From: Acinetobacter tandoii DSM 14970 = CIP 107469
Lineage (GTDB): Bacteria > Pseudomonadota > Gammaproteobacteria > Pseudomonadales > Moraxellaceae
Length of the DNA stretch: 64,000 bases
Direction: 5' to 3'
Assembly (NCBI RefSeq): GCF_000400735.1
Contig: NZ_KE007368.1
Coordinates: forward strand, 1 to 64,000
Shown here: positions 52,384 to 62,376 of the stretch, in pieces
How positions within the stretch are numbered: the first letter of the stretch is position 1
Layout of the letters: every line of letters starts with the position of its first letter
Made by a program: the position numbers and the translations under genes
The notes under the pieces: generated by a model
What the model was told of the DNA's origin: nothing
What the model saw: only the letters and a program-made list of their open reading frames with translations
The model's database searches: none

Positions 52384-53276
52384 GGTAAATTCATCAATTT
52401 GGTCACAATACGATATACAGTATCACGTAATGCATGACGATGAACGATTTGATCGATTACACCATGATCAAGCAGGTATTCAGCACGTTGGAACGGTTCT
52501 TCCAATTTCTCACGTACTGTTTGCTCAATTACACGTTTACCAGCAAAACCAATCATCGCTTTTGGCTCTGCAATATGCACATCACCTAACATTGCCAATG
52601 AAGCGGTTACACCACCATATACAGGATGGGTTAATACCACGATATACGGTAAGCCTGCCTCTTTTACACGTTGAATCGCTGCTGAAGTACGAGCCATTTG
52701 CATTAAAGACAACATACCTTCTTGCATACGTGCACCACCAGATGCTGCAAAACAGATGAATGGTTGTTTAAGTGCAATTGCGCGTTCAGCTGCTTGTACA
52801 AAACGATCACCAACGACTGTACCCATTGAACCGCCCATAAAGTCGAATTCAAAAGCACATGCGGTCATTGCGACATCTTTCAATGTACCTTGCATCACGA
52901 TTAAAGCTTCAGATTCACCTGTTTTCTTTTGCGCTTCAACCATACGTTCTGGGTAAGGCTTGCTATCGACAAATTTAAGTGGATCTTTCGCAACAAATTC
53001 TTGACCTAGTTCCGTTTTAACTTGGTCAAAGAACCATGTTAAACGATCACGCGCTTTCATGCGTAAATGTTCGTCACACTGTGGGCAAACATAAGCATTA
53101 AATGTCATTGCGGTGCGTGTCACCAATGCATGACATTCAGGACATTCAACCGTTGGTTCGGTAAATGTTGCTTTGAGTGCTTGTTGCTCATCGGGAACTT
53201 CAATACCTGGAACGCCACGTTCAGTCCACGGTGTCGATGGGCTAAGAATTTTCCCTGATTTCACTTCTTGATTCAT
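52380..53276 (-). CDS. accD: Acetyl-CoA carboxylase carboxyltransferase beta subunit
   Basis: 298 aa. N-terminal zinc finger CPECHALVTRTAM ... CPQCDEHL and the carboxyltransferase fold (GGARMQEGMLSLMQMA). Works with AccA to make malonyl-CoA. Overlaps both neighbours by four bases, so trpA-accD-folC-SPOR is one operon. Confidence 0.97.
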   Translation of the reverse strand: MNQEVKSGKILSPSTPWTERGVPGIEVPDEQQALKATFTEPTVECPECHALVTRTAMTFNAYVCPQCDEHLRMKARDRLTWFFDQVKTELGQEFVAKDPLKFVDSKPYPERMVEAQKKTGESEALIVMQGTLKDVAMTACAFEFDFMGGSMGTVVGDRFVQAAERAIALKQPFICFAASGGARMQEGMLSLMQMARTSAAIQRVKEAGLPYIVVLTHPVYGGVTASLAMLGDVHIAEPKAMIGFAGKRVIEQTVREKLEEPFQRAEYLLDHGVIDQIVHRHALRDTVYRIVTKLMNLP

Positions 53277-54076
53277 ACTAACTCATCGAGCGCTGCTCGA
53301 AGCTCCTTGACTTTATTAACCGTTTCAACAACGGCTTGTTCTGGTGTCAAGCTCGCAAATTGTTTTACAAATGCACTGCCGACAATCACAGCATCGGCTA
53401 CACCACCCATTGCTTTCGCAGAAGCAGCATCGCTAATACCAAAACCGACACCCACAGGGATATCCGTCTCTGCTTTAATTTTTTGGATACGTGCTGCAGC
53501 TTCAGAGACATCTAAAGTTGCTGCACCTGTTACTCCTTTCAAAGATACATAATAGATAAATCCGCTGGCTTGCTTTACTACATGACGAATACGTTCATCC
53601 GTAGAAGTTGGTGCAAGTAAGAAAATTTGATCCATTTCGTACTTTTTCAGGACATCATCCAGAGCTTTAGCTTCTTCTGGCGGTAAATCGACCAGTAAAA
53701 TGCCATCCACACCACATTCATTGGCATAGGCTACAAATTTTTCATAACCAATGACTTCAACAGGATTTAAATATCCCATTAAAACAACAGGTGTTTCTTG
53801 ATCTTTTTGACGGAACTCTTTCACCATATTCAGCGCATCTAAGGTATTGGTTCCACCAGCCAAAGCACGCTCAGCGGCTAAAGCAATGACAGGACCATCC
53901 GCCATAGGATCTGAAAATGGGAGCCCAAGTTCAATAACATCTACGCCAGCCTCAACCATTTGATGTAACAGAGGTACTGTTACTTGTGGATGAGGATCTC
54001 CAGCCATCACATAGGAAACTAGCGCTTTACGCTGTTGAGATTTAAGTTGTCCAAAACGAGTGGCTAAACGTGACAT
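53273..54076 (-). CDS. trpA: Tryptophan synthase alpha subunit
   Basis: 267 aa. Splits indole-3-glycerol phosphate to indole, passed to TrpB. Catalytic Glu and Asp in VIELGLPFSDPMADGP and IYYVSLKGVTG are present. Head of the operon. Confidence 0.97.
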   Translation of the reverse strand: MSRLATRFGQLKSQQRKALVSYVMAGDPHPQVTVPLLHQMVEAGVDVIELGLPFSDPMADGPVIALAAERALAGGTNTLDALNMVKEFRQKDQETPVVLMGYLNPVEVIGYEKFVAYANECGVDGILLVDLPPEEAKALDDVLKKYEMDQIFLLAPTSTDERIRHVVKQASGFIYYVSLKGVTGAATLDVSEAAARIQKIKAETDIPVGVGFGISDAASAKAMGGVADAVIVGSAFVKQFASLTPEQAVVETVNKVKELRAALDELV

Positions 54077-54437
54077 AGGGTTGTACTTTCCTTGAATTAT
54101 TTAAAACTGAGGAGTTGGTTTTGTAGAAATACAAGACGATGCATTGTAACGCTATTTTTTGCACCTTGAATAGAGTTCATGCACTTCCCTTGAATTTCAT
54201 ACGACATCACATGATTCAGAACAACCCGAAAGCTACATTTACTAATATTTGGCGAGTTTTCTCAATGATCAAAGATGCCTAATTTTCGCTTTTATACAGA
54301 TCGAACCAACTCAAGAAAATGGCAATTTTCTTGAGTAAAGTCTACAAACTGCCCTACTCGAGTTTTACATTTTAATTTTAAGAAATGATTAAAGCTCCAT
54401 TATACTGTGCGCACTTATTCGCTGTTTCCTAACATTT
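54077..54437. other. Intergenic region upstream of trpA and nhaC-like gene
   Basis: 361 bases between divergent genes. It contains a perfect 12-bp inverted repeat, ACTCAAGAAAAT / ATTTTCTTGAGT at 54309-54336 with a GGCA spacer, without a T-run. Its role is unknown; promoters for both genes must be here but are not clear to me. Confidence 0.45.
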
Positions 54438-55775
54438 ATGACCTCCGACCCACAGGGCAAAGTGCAAGCCCGAGCGCTTGCGCTACTCCCCCTTATTGTT
54501 TTTTTGGCTATCTTTTTAGGTAGCGGAATTTATCACTCCCTGATTGGCACCGAATTTGCCTTTTATCAAATTAAAGCGCCTGTGGCTGCTCTACCTGCGG
54601 TTATCCTTGCAGTACTAATTTTTAAGGGTCACCTGAACCAAGCCATTGAAACCTTCCTAAAAGGGGCAAGCCACCCTAATTTAATCTTAATGTTTATGGT
54701 GTTTATGCTGGCAGGTGCCTTCGCGAGCACCAGCAGTGCAATTGGCAGTGTAGATGCGACCGTCCAACTTGGACTATCTCTTATTCCTCCTGCTTTTGTT
54801 CTCCCCATGCTGTTTGTCATCTCTGCCTTTATTGCAACGGCTATGGGGACTTCTATGGGCACCATTGCGGCCTGTGCACCAATTGCTTTTGGCTTTGCCC
54901 AAGTGACTAATATTGAAACCGTGATGGCGATTGGTGCTGTGGTGAGTGGTGCGATGTTTGGTGACAATCTATCTATGATTTCAGACACCACGATTGCAGC
55001 AACCAGCAGTCAAAAAGTGCAACTCCGTGATAAGTTCCGGGTCAATATTTGGATTGCAGGACCAGCGTCTATTATTACCATTCTGGTGTTTATTTTGATG
55101 AGTAAGGATTCTCAAGCCATTCAATATCACGACTATGATTTATGGTTAATTCTTCCTTATGTTTCCGTGTTTTTCTTGGCTTTTAGTCGCTTACACGTTT
55201 TAGCGGTTCTAACCATTGGCATTATGATTTCTGGTGTAATTGGTTTAATACAACAGAGTGGCTTCACCTTACTGAAGTTGAATACCTCAATTTATGATGG
55301 CTTTGTCGGTATGTTTGAAGTGGCTTTGCTCTCCATGCTATTAGGCGGTCTATCAAGCATCATGCAACGTGAAGGTGGCTTAGAATGGCTGATTCAGCGA
55401 ATTTATAGCCTGACTCGTCTGTTAAAAGTTGGACAACAACGTGCTGGCGAGCTGGGTGTCAGTTTTTTGGTCATTTTCTCAAACTTGTTTGTTGCCAATA
55501 ATACGGTCGCAATTATTTTATCGGGTGATATGGCCCGTGAAGTGGCGCAAGAGTACGGGTTAGATCCGAAACGTGTCGCCGCCCTCATGGACATTTTCTC
55601 TTGCGTGATACAAGGTTTGATCCCCTATGGTGCTCAACTGCTTTTGGCATGTTCCATCGCCAAACTCTCCCCTGTCGAGCTGATTGGTCATATTTACTAT
55701 TGTTGGGTCTTGGCGATTTTTGCCATTTTAGCCATCGTACTACGCTACCCGAAATTGAATCAAAAGACGATCTAA
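54438..55775 (+). CDS. NhaC-type Na+/H+ antiporter
   Basis: 445 aa, about 11 hydrophobic segments. GTSMGTIAACAPIAFGFA and SGAMFGDNLSMISDTTIAA are NhaC-family hallmarks. Expected to export Na+ (or an organic cation) in exchange for H+. Followed by a shared terminator at 55794-55817. Confidence 0.88.
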   Translation: MTSDPQGKVQARALALLPLIVFLAIFLGSGIYHSLIGTEFAFYQIKAPVAALPAVILAVLIFKGHLNQAIETFLKGASHPNLILMFMVFMLAGAFASTSSAIGSVDATVQLGLSLIPPAFVLPMLFVISAFIATAMGTSMGTIAACAPIAFGFAQVTNIETVMAIGAVVSGAMFGDNLSMISDTTIAATSSQKVQLRDKFRVNIWIAGPASIITILVFILMSKDSQAIQYHDYDLWLILPYVSVFFLAFSRLHVLAVLTIGIMISGVIGLIQQSGFTLLKLNTSIYDGFVGMFEVALLSMLLGGLSSIMQREGGLEWLIQRIYSLTRLLKVGQQRAGELGVSFLVIFSNLFVANNTVAIILSGDMAREVAQEYGLDPKRVAALMDIFSCVIQGLIPYGAQLLLACSIAKLSPVELIGHIYYCWVLAIFAILAIVLRYPKLNQKTI

Positions 55776-55793
55776 TCAAACTTGCTCAATTCC

Positions 55794-55817
55794 AGCGGTT
55801 CAATGAACCGCTTTTTT
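55794..55817. terminator. Bidirectional terminator
   Basis: AGCGGTTC-AAT-GAACCGCT stem then T6 on plus; lies between the convergent antiporter and AraC-family genes. Confidence 0.88.
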
Positions 55818-55820
55818 ATC

Positions 55821-56855
55821 TCATTCACGCAGCTTGAGTTGTTGTCGACGAACTAAAAGCGTCTGTCCTGTTGCCGTCTTATAAGCACGTGCCAAAGCTG
55901 ACTGGTCTGAATACCCCAGTGCTAAAGCCACTTCGCTCAAACTCATTTTTTGCTGTAGCAAAATATCGCAACGTTTCATTCGTTCCGTTTCAATAATTTT
56001 TTTAAATGAACTGTCAAATTCACTGAGCTGCCGCTGTAAAGTGCGTACCGATAAATGCAGCTCTTGCGCTACCCATTCCAGCTTTGGCACATCTTGATGA
56101 AATACTAAATACTCTGCCACAAGTGTATGTAAATGGGTCATGAGCGTGATATGCGCAGATTTTGCTGCAATCACCTCTTCGGCATGTTTAAGTAGCAAAT
56201 GATTAAGCGATGGGTCGGGTTGCTGAGACTTCAGTAATAAACTTTCACGATTCAACTCTAAGGCATAACGCACTTGATGAAAAAATACATCACAGCCATA
56301 AAAACGCTGATAATGATAAACCGCACAACGTGGCGCATGCGCAAAATATAAATTTTTCAATGCGAATTGATCAAAAGAAAAAATCTGTCGAGCCAATTGC
56401 ACCATTGCAGCAACAGTCATTTCATTAATCAGTACATGCTCGCTGTGAGAAAATCCCCAATGGATATGAATGCTCTGATCTACTTGTGACATATGCATAG
56501 GCAGCGTTTCCTGCCCATCAATCACTAAACGGTTAAAACGCAAGATAAACTGTAAAGCTTCTGCGACACTGGTACTTTTCGATGCGATGTAGCCCAATAC
56601 ACCAAAATGTTCAGGTTGTATATGCTGCACAATATCGAAAATAAGATGAGGGCAGTTGAGTTGCTTTTCTGTTTGTTGTATTAAATCAATAAATAAAGCA
56701 TACGATGATTGCGCATCAATTGGTTGTGATAAAATGTAATGCAACTGTTGTTTTTGCACCGTTGAGAAAGGAAATGCAAAACCATCAATATGACGTGATT
56801 TAAGATAGCTGTGCCATAGATGAAAAAAGCCATTCGGAATTTGTAATGTATACAT
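55821..56855 (-). CDS. AraC-family transcriptional regulator
   Basis: 344 aa. N-terminal Arabinose_bd-like domain (about 20-205) and C-terminal double helix-turn-helix (VAQELHLSVRTLQRQL and VALALGYSDQSALARAYK). Divergent from the hydrolase gene at 56991, which it probably controls; OruR/ArgR-like group by length. Confidence 0.88.
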   Translation of the reverse strand: MYTLQIPNGFFHLWHSYLKSRHIDGFAFPFSTVQKQQLHYILSQPIDAQSSYALFIDLIQQTEKQLNCPHLIFDIVQHIQPEHFGVLGYIASKSTSVAEALQFILRFNRLVIDGQETLPMHMSQVDQSIHIHWGFSHSEHVLINEMTVAAMVQLARQIFSFDQFALKNLYFAHAPRCAVYHYQRFYGCDVFFHQVRYALELNRESLLLKSQQPDPSLNHLLLKHAEEVIAAKSAHITLMTHLHTLVAEYLVFHQDVPKLEWVAQELHLSVRTLQRQLSEFDSSFKKIIETERMKRCDILLQQKMSLSEVALALGYSDQSALARAYKTATGQTLLVRRQQLKLRE

Positions 56856-56990
56856 GGCTCTACCTGTCAGTTTGACATTTTTTTATTTTCGATATGGCAT
56901 AAAATGTATAAAAAATGGCAAGTACTGTCAAAACTTCTCCGATAAACATCGACATACTGCTCTTATCGAAGGTTCTATTAGTAAAAAACG

Positions 56991-57875
56991 ATGAATACAA
57001 TAGTCCGAAATCAAGTTCATCCTGTTGTTCGTACCGAATTCGATTTTAAATTAGATCAGGTACCCCGCTTCTGGATGAACAATGACCCATTTTTAACCCG
57101 TGTATTTGACGCGTTAAGCCTCACTTTTCCAGATGGCGAGCGTTACTTTATTCAATCGGTACGCTTGTTTCGCGATAAAATCACGGATCCCGAGTTAGAA
57201 CAACGTGTCGGTGCTTTCATTCGCCAAGAAGCCCAACACGGTATCGCGCATGAAAAAATGAACCAAGTCATGCGTGCACAAGGTATGCCTGTAGATCAAT
57301 TTATTCAACGAATTAACCGAGTATTCAAGTTCGAACTTGAAGAGCGCTCCCCTCAATACAATATTGCAATGACAGCAGCGGCAGAGCATTTGACGGCCTT
57401 AATGGCAGAAACCTTTTATGGTAAAAAAGAAACTTTAGCCAATGCTCATCCTTATGTACGTGCGCTCTTGGCTTGGCATGCAATTGAAGAAATGGAGCAT
57501 CGGGATGTCGCATTTGATGTAATGCAACAAGTGGGAGAAGTATCAGAGTCAATGCGTCGATGGGCGCTCATTCTCACCACGCTTATGATGATTGGCTTTA
57601 CGCTCTATCGTGCTAATGTCATGTTAAGACATGATGGCTTTAGTCGCTGGCAACGCTTCTGTATGATTATAAAAGGATTACCTTGGTTCTTTGGTCGTAA
57701 AGGCACTTTAACCAGTATTCGCAAACAATATTTTGATTGGTTTAAGAAAGGATTTCACCCTAGCCAACAACCGATTATTCGTCAATACAATGTGTGGGTC
57801 GATACCCTTGCTGCAACCAACGATCCTATTCAAGCAGGCGAAGCCTTTTGGCAAGCAGCACAAAGTAAAAAATAA
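56991..57875 (+). CDS. Metal-dependent hydrolase (PF10118 type)
   Basis: 294 aa. Di-iron-like helical bundle with repeated Glu and His: RQEAQHGIAHEKMN, TAAAEHLTALMAE, and HAIEEMEHRDVAFD. These are features of the predicted metal-dependent hydrolase family PF10118. Function unknown. Divergent from the AraC regulator. Confidence 0.82.
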   Translation: MNTIVRNQVHPVVRTEFDFKLDQVPRFWMNNDPFLTRVFDALSLTFPDGERYFIQSVRLFRDKITDPELEQRVGAFIRQEAQHGIAHEKMNQVMRAQGMPVDQFIQRINRVFKFELEERSPQYNIAMTAAAEHLTALMAETFYGKKETLANAHPYVRALLAWHAIEEMEHRDVAFDVMQQVGEVSESMRRWALILTTLMMIGFTLYRANVMLRHDGFSRWQRFCMIIKGLPWFFGRKGTLTSIRKQYFDWFKKGFHPSQQPIIRQYNVWVDTLAATNDPIQAGEAFWQAAQSKK

Positions 57876-57940
57876 GATACGGTTTGATCAAGCTGCCTCT
57901 AAATCAACAGTCCTAATGTAGAGGCAGTGAGAAGAATTCC

Positions 57941-58933
57941 CTACCATTTCGCATAATGTTGTTCCAGAAGGCCGTACTCATCGACCAGTACAATTTCTTG
58001 ATTATCCAATAGAATGCTGCCACTGATACGTGCTTGCCACTGGCTAAATTGGCTACCAACCAATCTTAAGTTCAAATTTTCATAACGACGCCAACTGGTC
58101 GTAACAATTAGGTTGAGGCGTTGATCCAAAGAACGGATATTCCAATGCCCTTCTTCAAGATGCTCAAATAAAATATCCGTCAATTGAAACAACTGACCAT
58201 TTACCCACAAGCAATTCTCATTACCAAAACTTTCATTGACCCCTGAGGCTAAATTCAGTCCAATTCGTTGATTATTGGTATCCCAGAAATTACAAGATAA
58301 CCAAAACCAGGCTGTTTCAGGTCGAAGAAATCCACACGTATCATCTAAAGAAGCAAAAGTTTTGTCATGAAATTGCACCACTTCATTTTGCTTATTCACA
58401 AAATAGCCTTCACAACCCAGTGTGGTGAGTTTTTGGGTATAGGTCCAGCCATTAATTCCTGTTGGACTACACATGCTCAAGGGTTGTGTTCCAGCACAGA
58501 AAATACGGGCATTCAGTTTAATTTCGCCATATTTAGTCACGCGAATATAACGCACCCCATTGGCATGTTGCATTTCAATTTGAAACGGCGATTTATGAAA
58601 AAAACTTTGGTTATATAAAGGTTGCTCATCTAACAGCGTGTTACGGGCCAAGAAATTAATGGCATTCCATTCCATAACATCCTGCGTAAGATGGTTATAA
58701 ACGTAAAAAAAACCATGCCCTGCCCATGCAATATCAGCAATAGCTATTCCAATGGTGTAATACTCGTGTTGGATTGAGCAGAATTTAAATTTTTTATATT
58801 TTAAACGTTTACGCCAACCTTCTAACACCTCTCCATAAGGAGTTTTATATTGGTATTTTTGAACGTCAATATTTTGAGGTAATGCATTAAAGCGACCATA
58901 ATGTGGCTGCCCATTCGACTGAATTAAATCCAT
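57941..58933 (-). CDS. DUF2804 family protein
   Basis: 330 aa. FCSIQHEYYTIGIAIADIAWAG and WFWLSCNFWDTNNQRIGLNLASGVN are typical of DUF2804. Largely beta structure, no signal peptide. Biochemical role unknown; located alone between AraC-linked hydrolase and DUF1543 genes. Confidence 0.8.
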   Translation of the reverse strand: MDLIQSNGQPHYGRFNALPQNIDVQKYQYKTPYGEVLEGWRKRLKYKKFKFCSIQHEYYTIGIAIADIAWAGHGFFYVYNHLTQDVMEWNAINFLARNTLLDEQPLYNQSFFHKSPFQIEMQHANGVRYIRVTKYGEIKLNARIFCAGTQPLSMCSPTGINGWTYTQKLTTLGCEGYFVNKQNEVVQFHDKTFASLDDTCGFLRPETAWFWLSCNFWDTNNQRIGLNLASGVNESFGNENCLWVNGQLFQLTDILFEHLEEGHWNIRSLDQRLNLIVTTSWRRYENLNLRLVGSQFSQWQARISGSILLDNQEIVLVDEYGLLEQHYAKW

Positions 58934-59101
58934 TTATCCAATTCCATTTCACATATCGCTAGATCTGCTTTGACCTATACAGCATGTCACATTAAGAATT
59001 TTCTTCGTTCTTTTTATGCAGCAAGTATCGATCATTTCTTACTCACCCAATGTTAGCATAAAAAATACCATATCGGCACAACGCACTTAAAATGTTTAAA
59101 A

Positions 59102-59617
59102 TTAAACATTTAACATAAGATAAGTATTTTCCCACGTGTTTGCATCAAAGTCAGCTTCAACCAGACTTACATAACGACCATGAATACAATCAATGGCAAT
59201 GCAGTCATCTACCTCTAAAACACGATCTGTATGTTGCTTTTGCCATTTTTCATCGAAATATTGCTTCCCTCTTTGCTTTGCCTCCGCGGCATGCGGAGCA
59301 ACGACCAACACATAACGGTGTAACTCACCAAACTCACGTGCGTCATAGCCACCTAAATTAATTAGCCACAGCTTTTCATCTGCGACTTGAGGTTGGGCAT
59401 CACTAAACTGAATCTGGTATTTTTTTCCTGCACTTTCGACACCATTCACTTGCGCCCAAGCATCAATGTGTAAGCCTTTTTGCTCACCAAACCATGCATT
59501 TTTTAACTGTGGATACGTGTCTTCTAGGCTATCGCCCACAGCAAATACAACATCATGGACTTCAGTGTTGGCACGTGTATGGCGACCACCAAGCATGACC
59601 ATAAATAGACTAGGCAT
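59102..59617 (-). CDS. DUF1543 family protein
   Basis: 171 aa from ATG 59617 with AAAGGAAAG upstream; a reading starting at 59770 has no ribosome site. SLFMVMLGGRHTRANTEVHDVVFAVG is the DUF1543 signature, duplicated in weaker form in the second half (LINLGGYDAREFGELHRYVLVV). Function unknown. Confidence 0.85.
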   Translation of the reverse strand: MPSLFMVMLGGRHTRANTEVHDVVFAVGDSLEDTYPQLKNAWFGEQKGLHIDAWAQVNGVESAGKKYQIQFSDAQPQVADEKLWLINLGGYDAREFGELHRYVLVVAPHAAEAKQRGKQYFDEKWQKQHTDRVLEVDDCIAIDCIHGRYVSLVEADFDANTWENTYLMLNV

Positions 59618-60047
59618 TTTCTTTCCTTTTTTTGACACATTTTTTATAGCGAACATGCGATTCCCTGAAACAGCATTCGCAATTGTTCGAGGCAGACCAC
59701 ACTTCGAGAGAAATGTTTTTGCAACCACATTAATCACATGAAAGTATAGGACGAGTTTTGCGAATGACAATGCCTTTGGTTACTTTGAGCTTATCAAAAG
59801 TAACATTATGAACTCCTTACATTTTAGGTGTAAGCAGTAAGACTCCTTCAAAATTTAAATAACGTTACGACCAATACAATAAGATAGATTTGACCAAAGT
59901 TTTCATTGGCAGGAAATATCTTACTTTTGTTTCGGCAAAAGTAACAAAATCATCTTGTTGAGCAGACATTACATCCCTGTAATGCTGCTCAACGGGCAAC
60001 ATCCATGTCGCCTTCCCTTATTCATTTTTTGGATAAACTTCTATTTC
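59618..60047. repeat. Intergenic region with palindromic repeat element
   Basis: No gene seen. ACTTTTG-TTTCGG-CAAAAGT (about 59921-59940) and a near-perfect hairpin TTGAGCA-CATTACA / TGTAATG-TGCTCAA (59958-59992) stand in tandem, followed by GGGCAACATCCATGTCGCC. I recall related intergenic blocks in other Acinetobacter genomes; copy number needs a search. Confidence 0.45.
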
Positions 60048-60083
60048 AAAAAAAAATCGTGCTGAGCTTTCACTCAACACGAT
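60048..60083 (-). terminator. trpB terminator
   Basis: Minus strand stem of 10 paired bases (ATCGTG-TGAG with one mismatch) followed by nine T. Confidence 0.85.
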
Positions 60084-60137
60084 TCCTTAAAGCTAGTCTT
60101 CAAAGCGCTCCCAAAAAAGGAGGCTTCAAAGAAGTAC

Positions 60138-61367
60138 TTACATCTCAACCATTTCCACGCCATCAATACGCGCCACGGTCATTAAGTCCTTATCACCACG
60201 GCCTGAAACCGTCGCAATAATAATTTGATCCTTAGACATCGTTGGTGCAAGTTTAGTGACATAAGCCATCGCATGAGAACTTTCCAAAGCAGGAATAATT
60301 CCTTCAATTTTCGTCAAATCACGGAAACCTTGTAGAGCTTCTTGGTCATTGATTGGCACATATTCAACACGATGCATGTCTTTTAAGAAACTATGTTCAG
60401 GACCTACACCTGGATAATCCAAACCTGCTGAAATCGAATGCGTTTCAATAATCTGACCTTGTTCATCCGACATCAAGTAAGTGCGGTTACCATGTAAAAC
60501 ACCAACATGACCAGCATTTAAGGGTGCAGAGTGTTTACCTGTTTCAATACCGTAACCTGCGGCTTCAACACCATACATTTTAACTTCAGCATCATTTAAG
60601 AATGGATAAAACAAGCCCATTGCATTTGAACCACCACCAACACATGCAACTAAGGCATCAGGTAAGCACCCTGCTTGTTCTTGAATTTGACGGCGTGCTT
60701 CACGACCAATAATCGATTGGAAATCACGGACTAATTGTGGGTACGGATGCGGACCTGCCACGGTACCAATCACATAATAAGTTGAATCCACATTGGTGAC
60801 CCAATCACGCATCGCCTCGTTCATGGCATCTTTTAATGTTTTAGAGCCACTTTCCACAGGCACAACGGTTGCACCGAGTAAACGCATACGGTACACATTC
60901 ATGGCTTGACGTTTCACGTCTTCTGCACCCATGAATACTACACACTCAAGGCCTAAACGGGCGGCAATCGTCGCTGTAGCTACGCCATGCTGGCCTGCAC
61001 CCGTTTCAGCAATAATTCGTTTTTTACCCGATAGTTTTGCCAGTAAAGCCTGACCAATCGTGTTATTTACTTTATGCGAGCCTGTATGATTCAGGTCTTC
61101 ACGTTTTAAGTAAATTTGCGCACCACCCAACTCTTTCGACCATCGCTCAGCATAATATAAAGGACTAGGACGACCTACATAGTAGGAGAGGTCACGGTCG
61201 AATTCTGCCAGAAACTGCTCATCATTTTTCATACGAAAATAGAGCTTTTCTAAATCCTCTAATGCTGCCATTAGAGTTTCTGACACAAAACGTCCGCCAT
61301 GGATACCAAAATGCCCTTTTGCATCAGGGAATTGGGTATAGTCAATCACATTACTTTGCTGATCCAC
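60138..61367 (-). CDS. trpB: Tryptophan synthase beta subunit
   Basis: 409 aa. Makes tryptophan from indole and serine with PLP; the PLP lysine is in [12 protein letters not shown] and the phosphate loop in [10 protein letters not shown]. Overlaps the end of trpF by 17 bases. Confidence 0.97.
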   Translation of the reverse strand: MDQQSNVIDYTQFPDAKGHFGIHGGRFVSETLMAALEDLEKLYFRMKNDEQFLAEFDRDLSYYVGRPSPLYYAERWSKELGGAQIYLKREDLNHTGSHKVNNTIGQALLAKLSGKKRIIAETGAGQHGVATATIAARLGLECVVFMGAEDVKRQAMNVYRMRLLGATVVPVESGSKTLKDAMNEAMRDWVTNVDSTYYVIGTVAGPHPYPQLVRDFQSIIGREARRQIQEQAGCLPDALVACVGGGSNAMGLFYPFLNDAEVKMYGVEAAGYGIETGKHSAPLNAGHVGVLHGNRTYLMSDEQGQIIETHSISAGLDYPGVGPEHSFLKDMHRVEYVPINDQEALQGFRDLTKIEGIIPALESSHAMAYVTKLAPTMSKDQIIIATVSGRGDKDLMTVARIDGVEMVEM

Positions 61368-61992
61368 GATGGACTCCTTGCATGAAGTTTTCTATAAGTT
61401 GTTGGTCTTTTATACCTTTAGCGGATTCTACGCCTCCGCTGACATCTACAGCATAAGCCCCAGTCGTCTTTATAGCGTCTTCAACATTAGTTGGGGTTAA
61501 ACCACCAGCTAAAATTAAAGGAATATCGAGCTTAGGGAATTGTGACCAGTCAAAACTGTGTCCTGTTCCCCCTTTTAATTCTGGATGCCACGCATCTAAA
61601 AGCACTGCACTTGCCCCTACCTGTTGATAGCGTTTCACTTCTGCGACCACATCCAGTTCAGGTTTCACTTGAATGGCTTTATACCAACGACGCCCAACTT
61701 GTTTCGCAATCATCTGACAGTCTGCTGGTGTTTCATCACCATGAAACTGAATGATATCCAGTGCAACTTGTTTTAGCACATCCGCAATCTCATCCGCAGT
61801 CGCATTTACAAACAATCCCACCGTTTGAACATAAGCAGGAACATGTTGAATGAGTTCTTTGGCTTGATCCACACTAACATAACGTGGACTAGGTGGGAAA
61901 AATACAAAACCAATTGCATCTGCCCCTGCGTTGACCACAGCATCAATATCTTGGCTACGGGTAATTCCACAAATTTTGGCACGGGTTCGCAT
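61351..61992 (-). CDS. trpF: Phosphoribosylanthranilate isomerase
   Basis: 213 aa. [11 protein letters not shown] with the catalytic Cys and a C-terminal Asp in [12 protein letters not shown] barrel. Third step of tryptophan synthesis. trpF-trpB form one unit, separated from trpA as in other Acinetobacter. Confidence 0.96.
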   Translation of the reverse strand: MRTRAKICGITRSQDIDAVVNAGADAIGFVFFPPSPRYVSVDQAKELIQHVPAYVQTVGLFVNATADEIADVLKQVALDIIQFHGDETPADCQMIAKQVGRRWYKAIQVKPELDVVAEVKRYQQVGASAVLLDAWHPELKGGTGHSFDWSQFPKLDIPLILAGGLTPTNVEDAIKTTGAYAVDVSGGVESAKGIKDQQLIENFMQGVHRGSAK

Positions 61993-62149
61993 ATTTATGA
62001 CTCTAGCTCAGCCCTATTTATAGCTGATCTATAAATATCTGGGCGAATCATTGTAATGCAATTTTTTCGCCTTGCGTAAAGTTCATCCTGAAAAATCTTT
62101 ACATCGATTGTTTAATTCGCGTACAAACCGTATACTTCGCCCAAATGCA

Positions 62150-62335
62150 ATAAGTCTCAGCATTATGCTTTAGGGAAGTTGGTGCAAATCCAACACTGCC
62201 CCCGCAACGGTAAAACGAAACGTATATCTTTATAAGTGCTTGCACTTACATCACTGCACTCGTGTGGGAAGATGGGTATACCAATATTGTTCGCAATATT
62301 TATATTTAAGTCCGGAGACCTGCTTATTGCGCCGT
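62150..62335 (+). promoter_or_regulatory. Cobalamin (B12) riboswitch
   Basis: Contains the conserved core: GGGAAGTTGGTGCAAATCC, then ACTGCCCCCGCAACGGTA, and near the 3' end AGTCCGGAGACCTGC (B12 box). It lies just upstream of a B12 receptor gene. In the bound state it should lower translation or transcription of btuB. Confidence 0.93.
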
Positions 62336-62345
62336 TTAACTCAAT

Positions 62346-62364
62346 CATTCACGGGGGGTGAATG
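62346..62364 (+). promoter_or_regulatory. Hairpin before the btuB ribosome site
   Basis: CATTCAC / GTGAATG 7-bp stem with a G5 loop, directly before GGAG (62368-62371). The G-rich loop could pair with a C-rich part of the riboswitch, so it may be the expression platform. Confidence 0.5.
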
Positions 62365-62376
62365 TATGGAGCCAGC

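Noticed and set aside
60005..60220. 71-aa plus-strand frame over the trpB terminator
   Set aside because: Covers the terminator and the 3' end of trpB on the opposite strand; no ribosome site or family.
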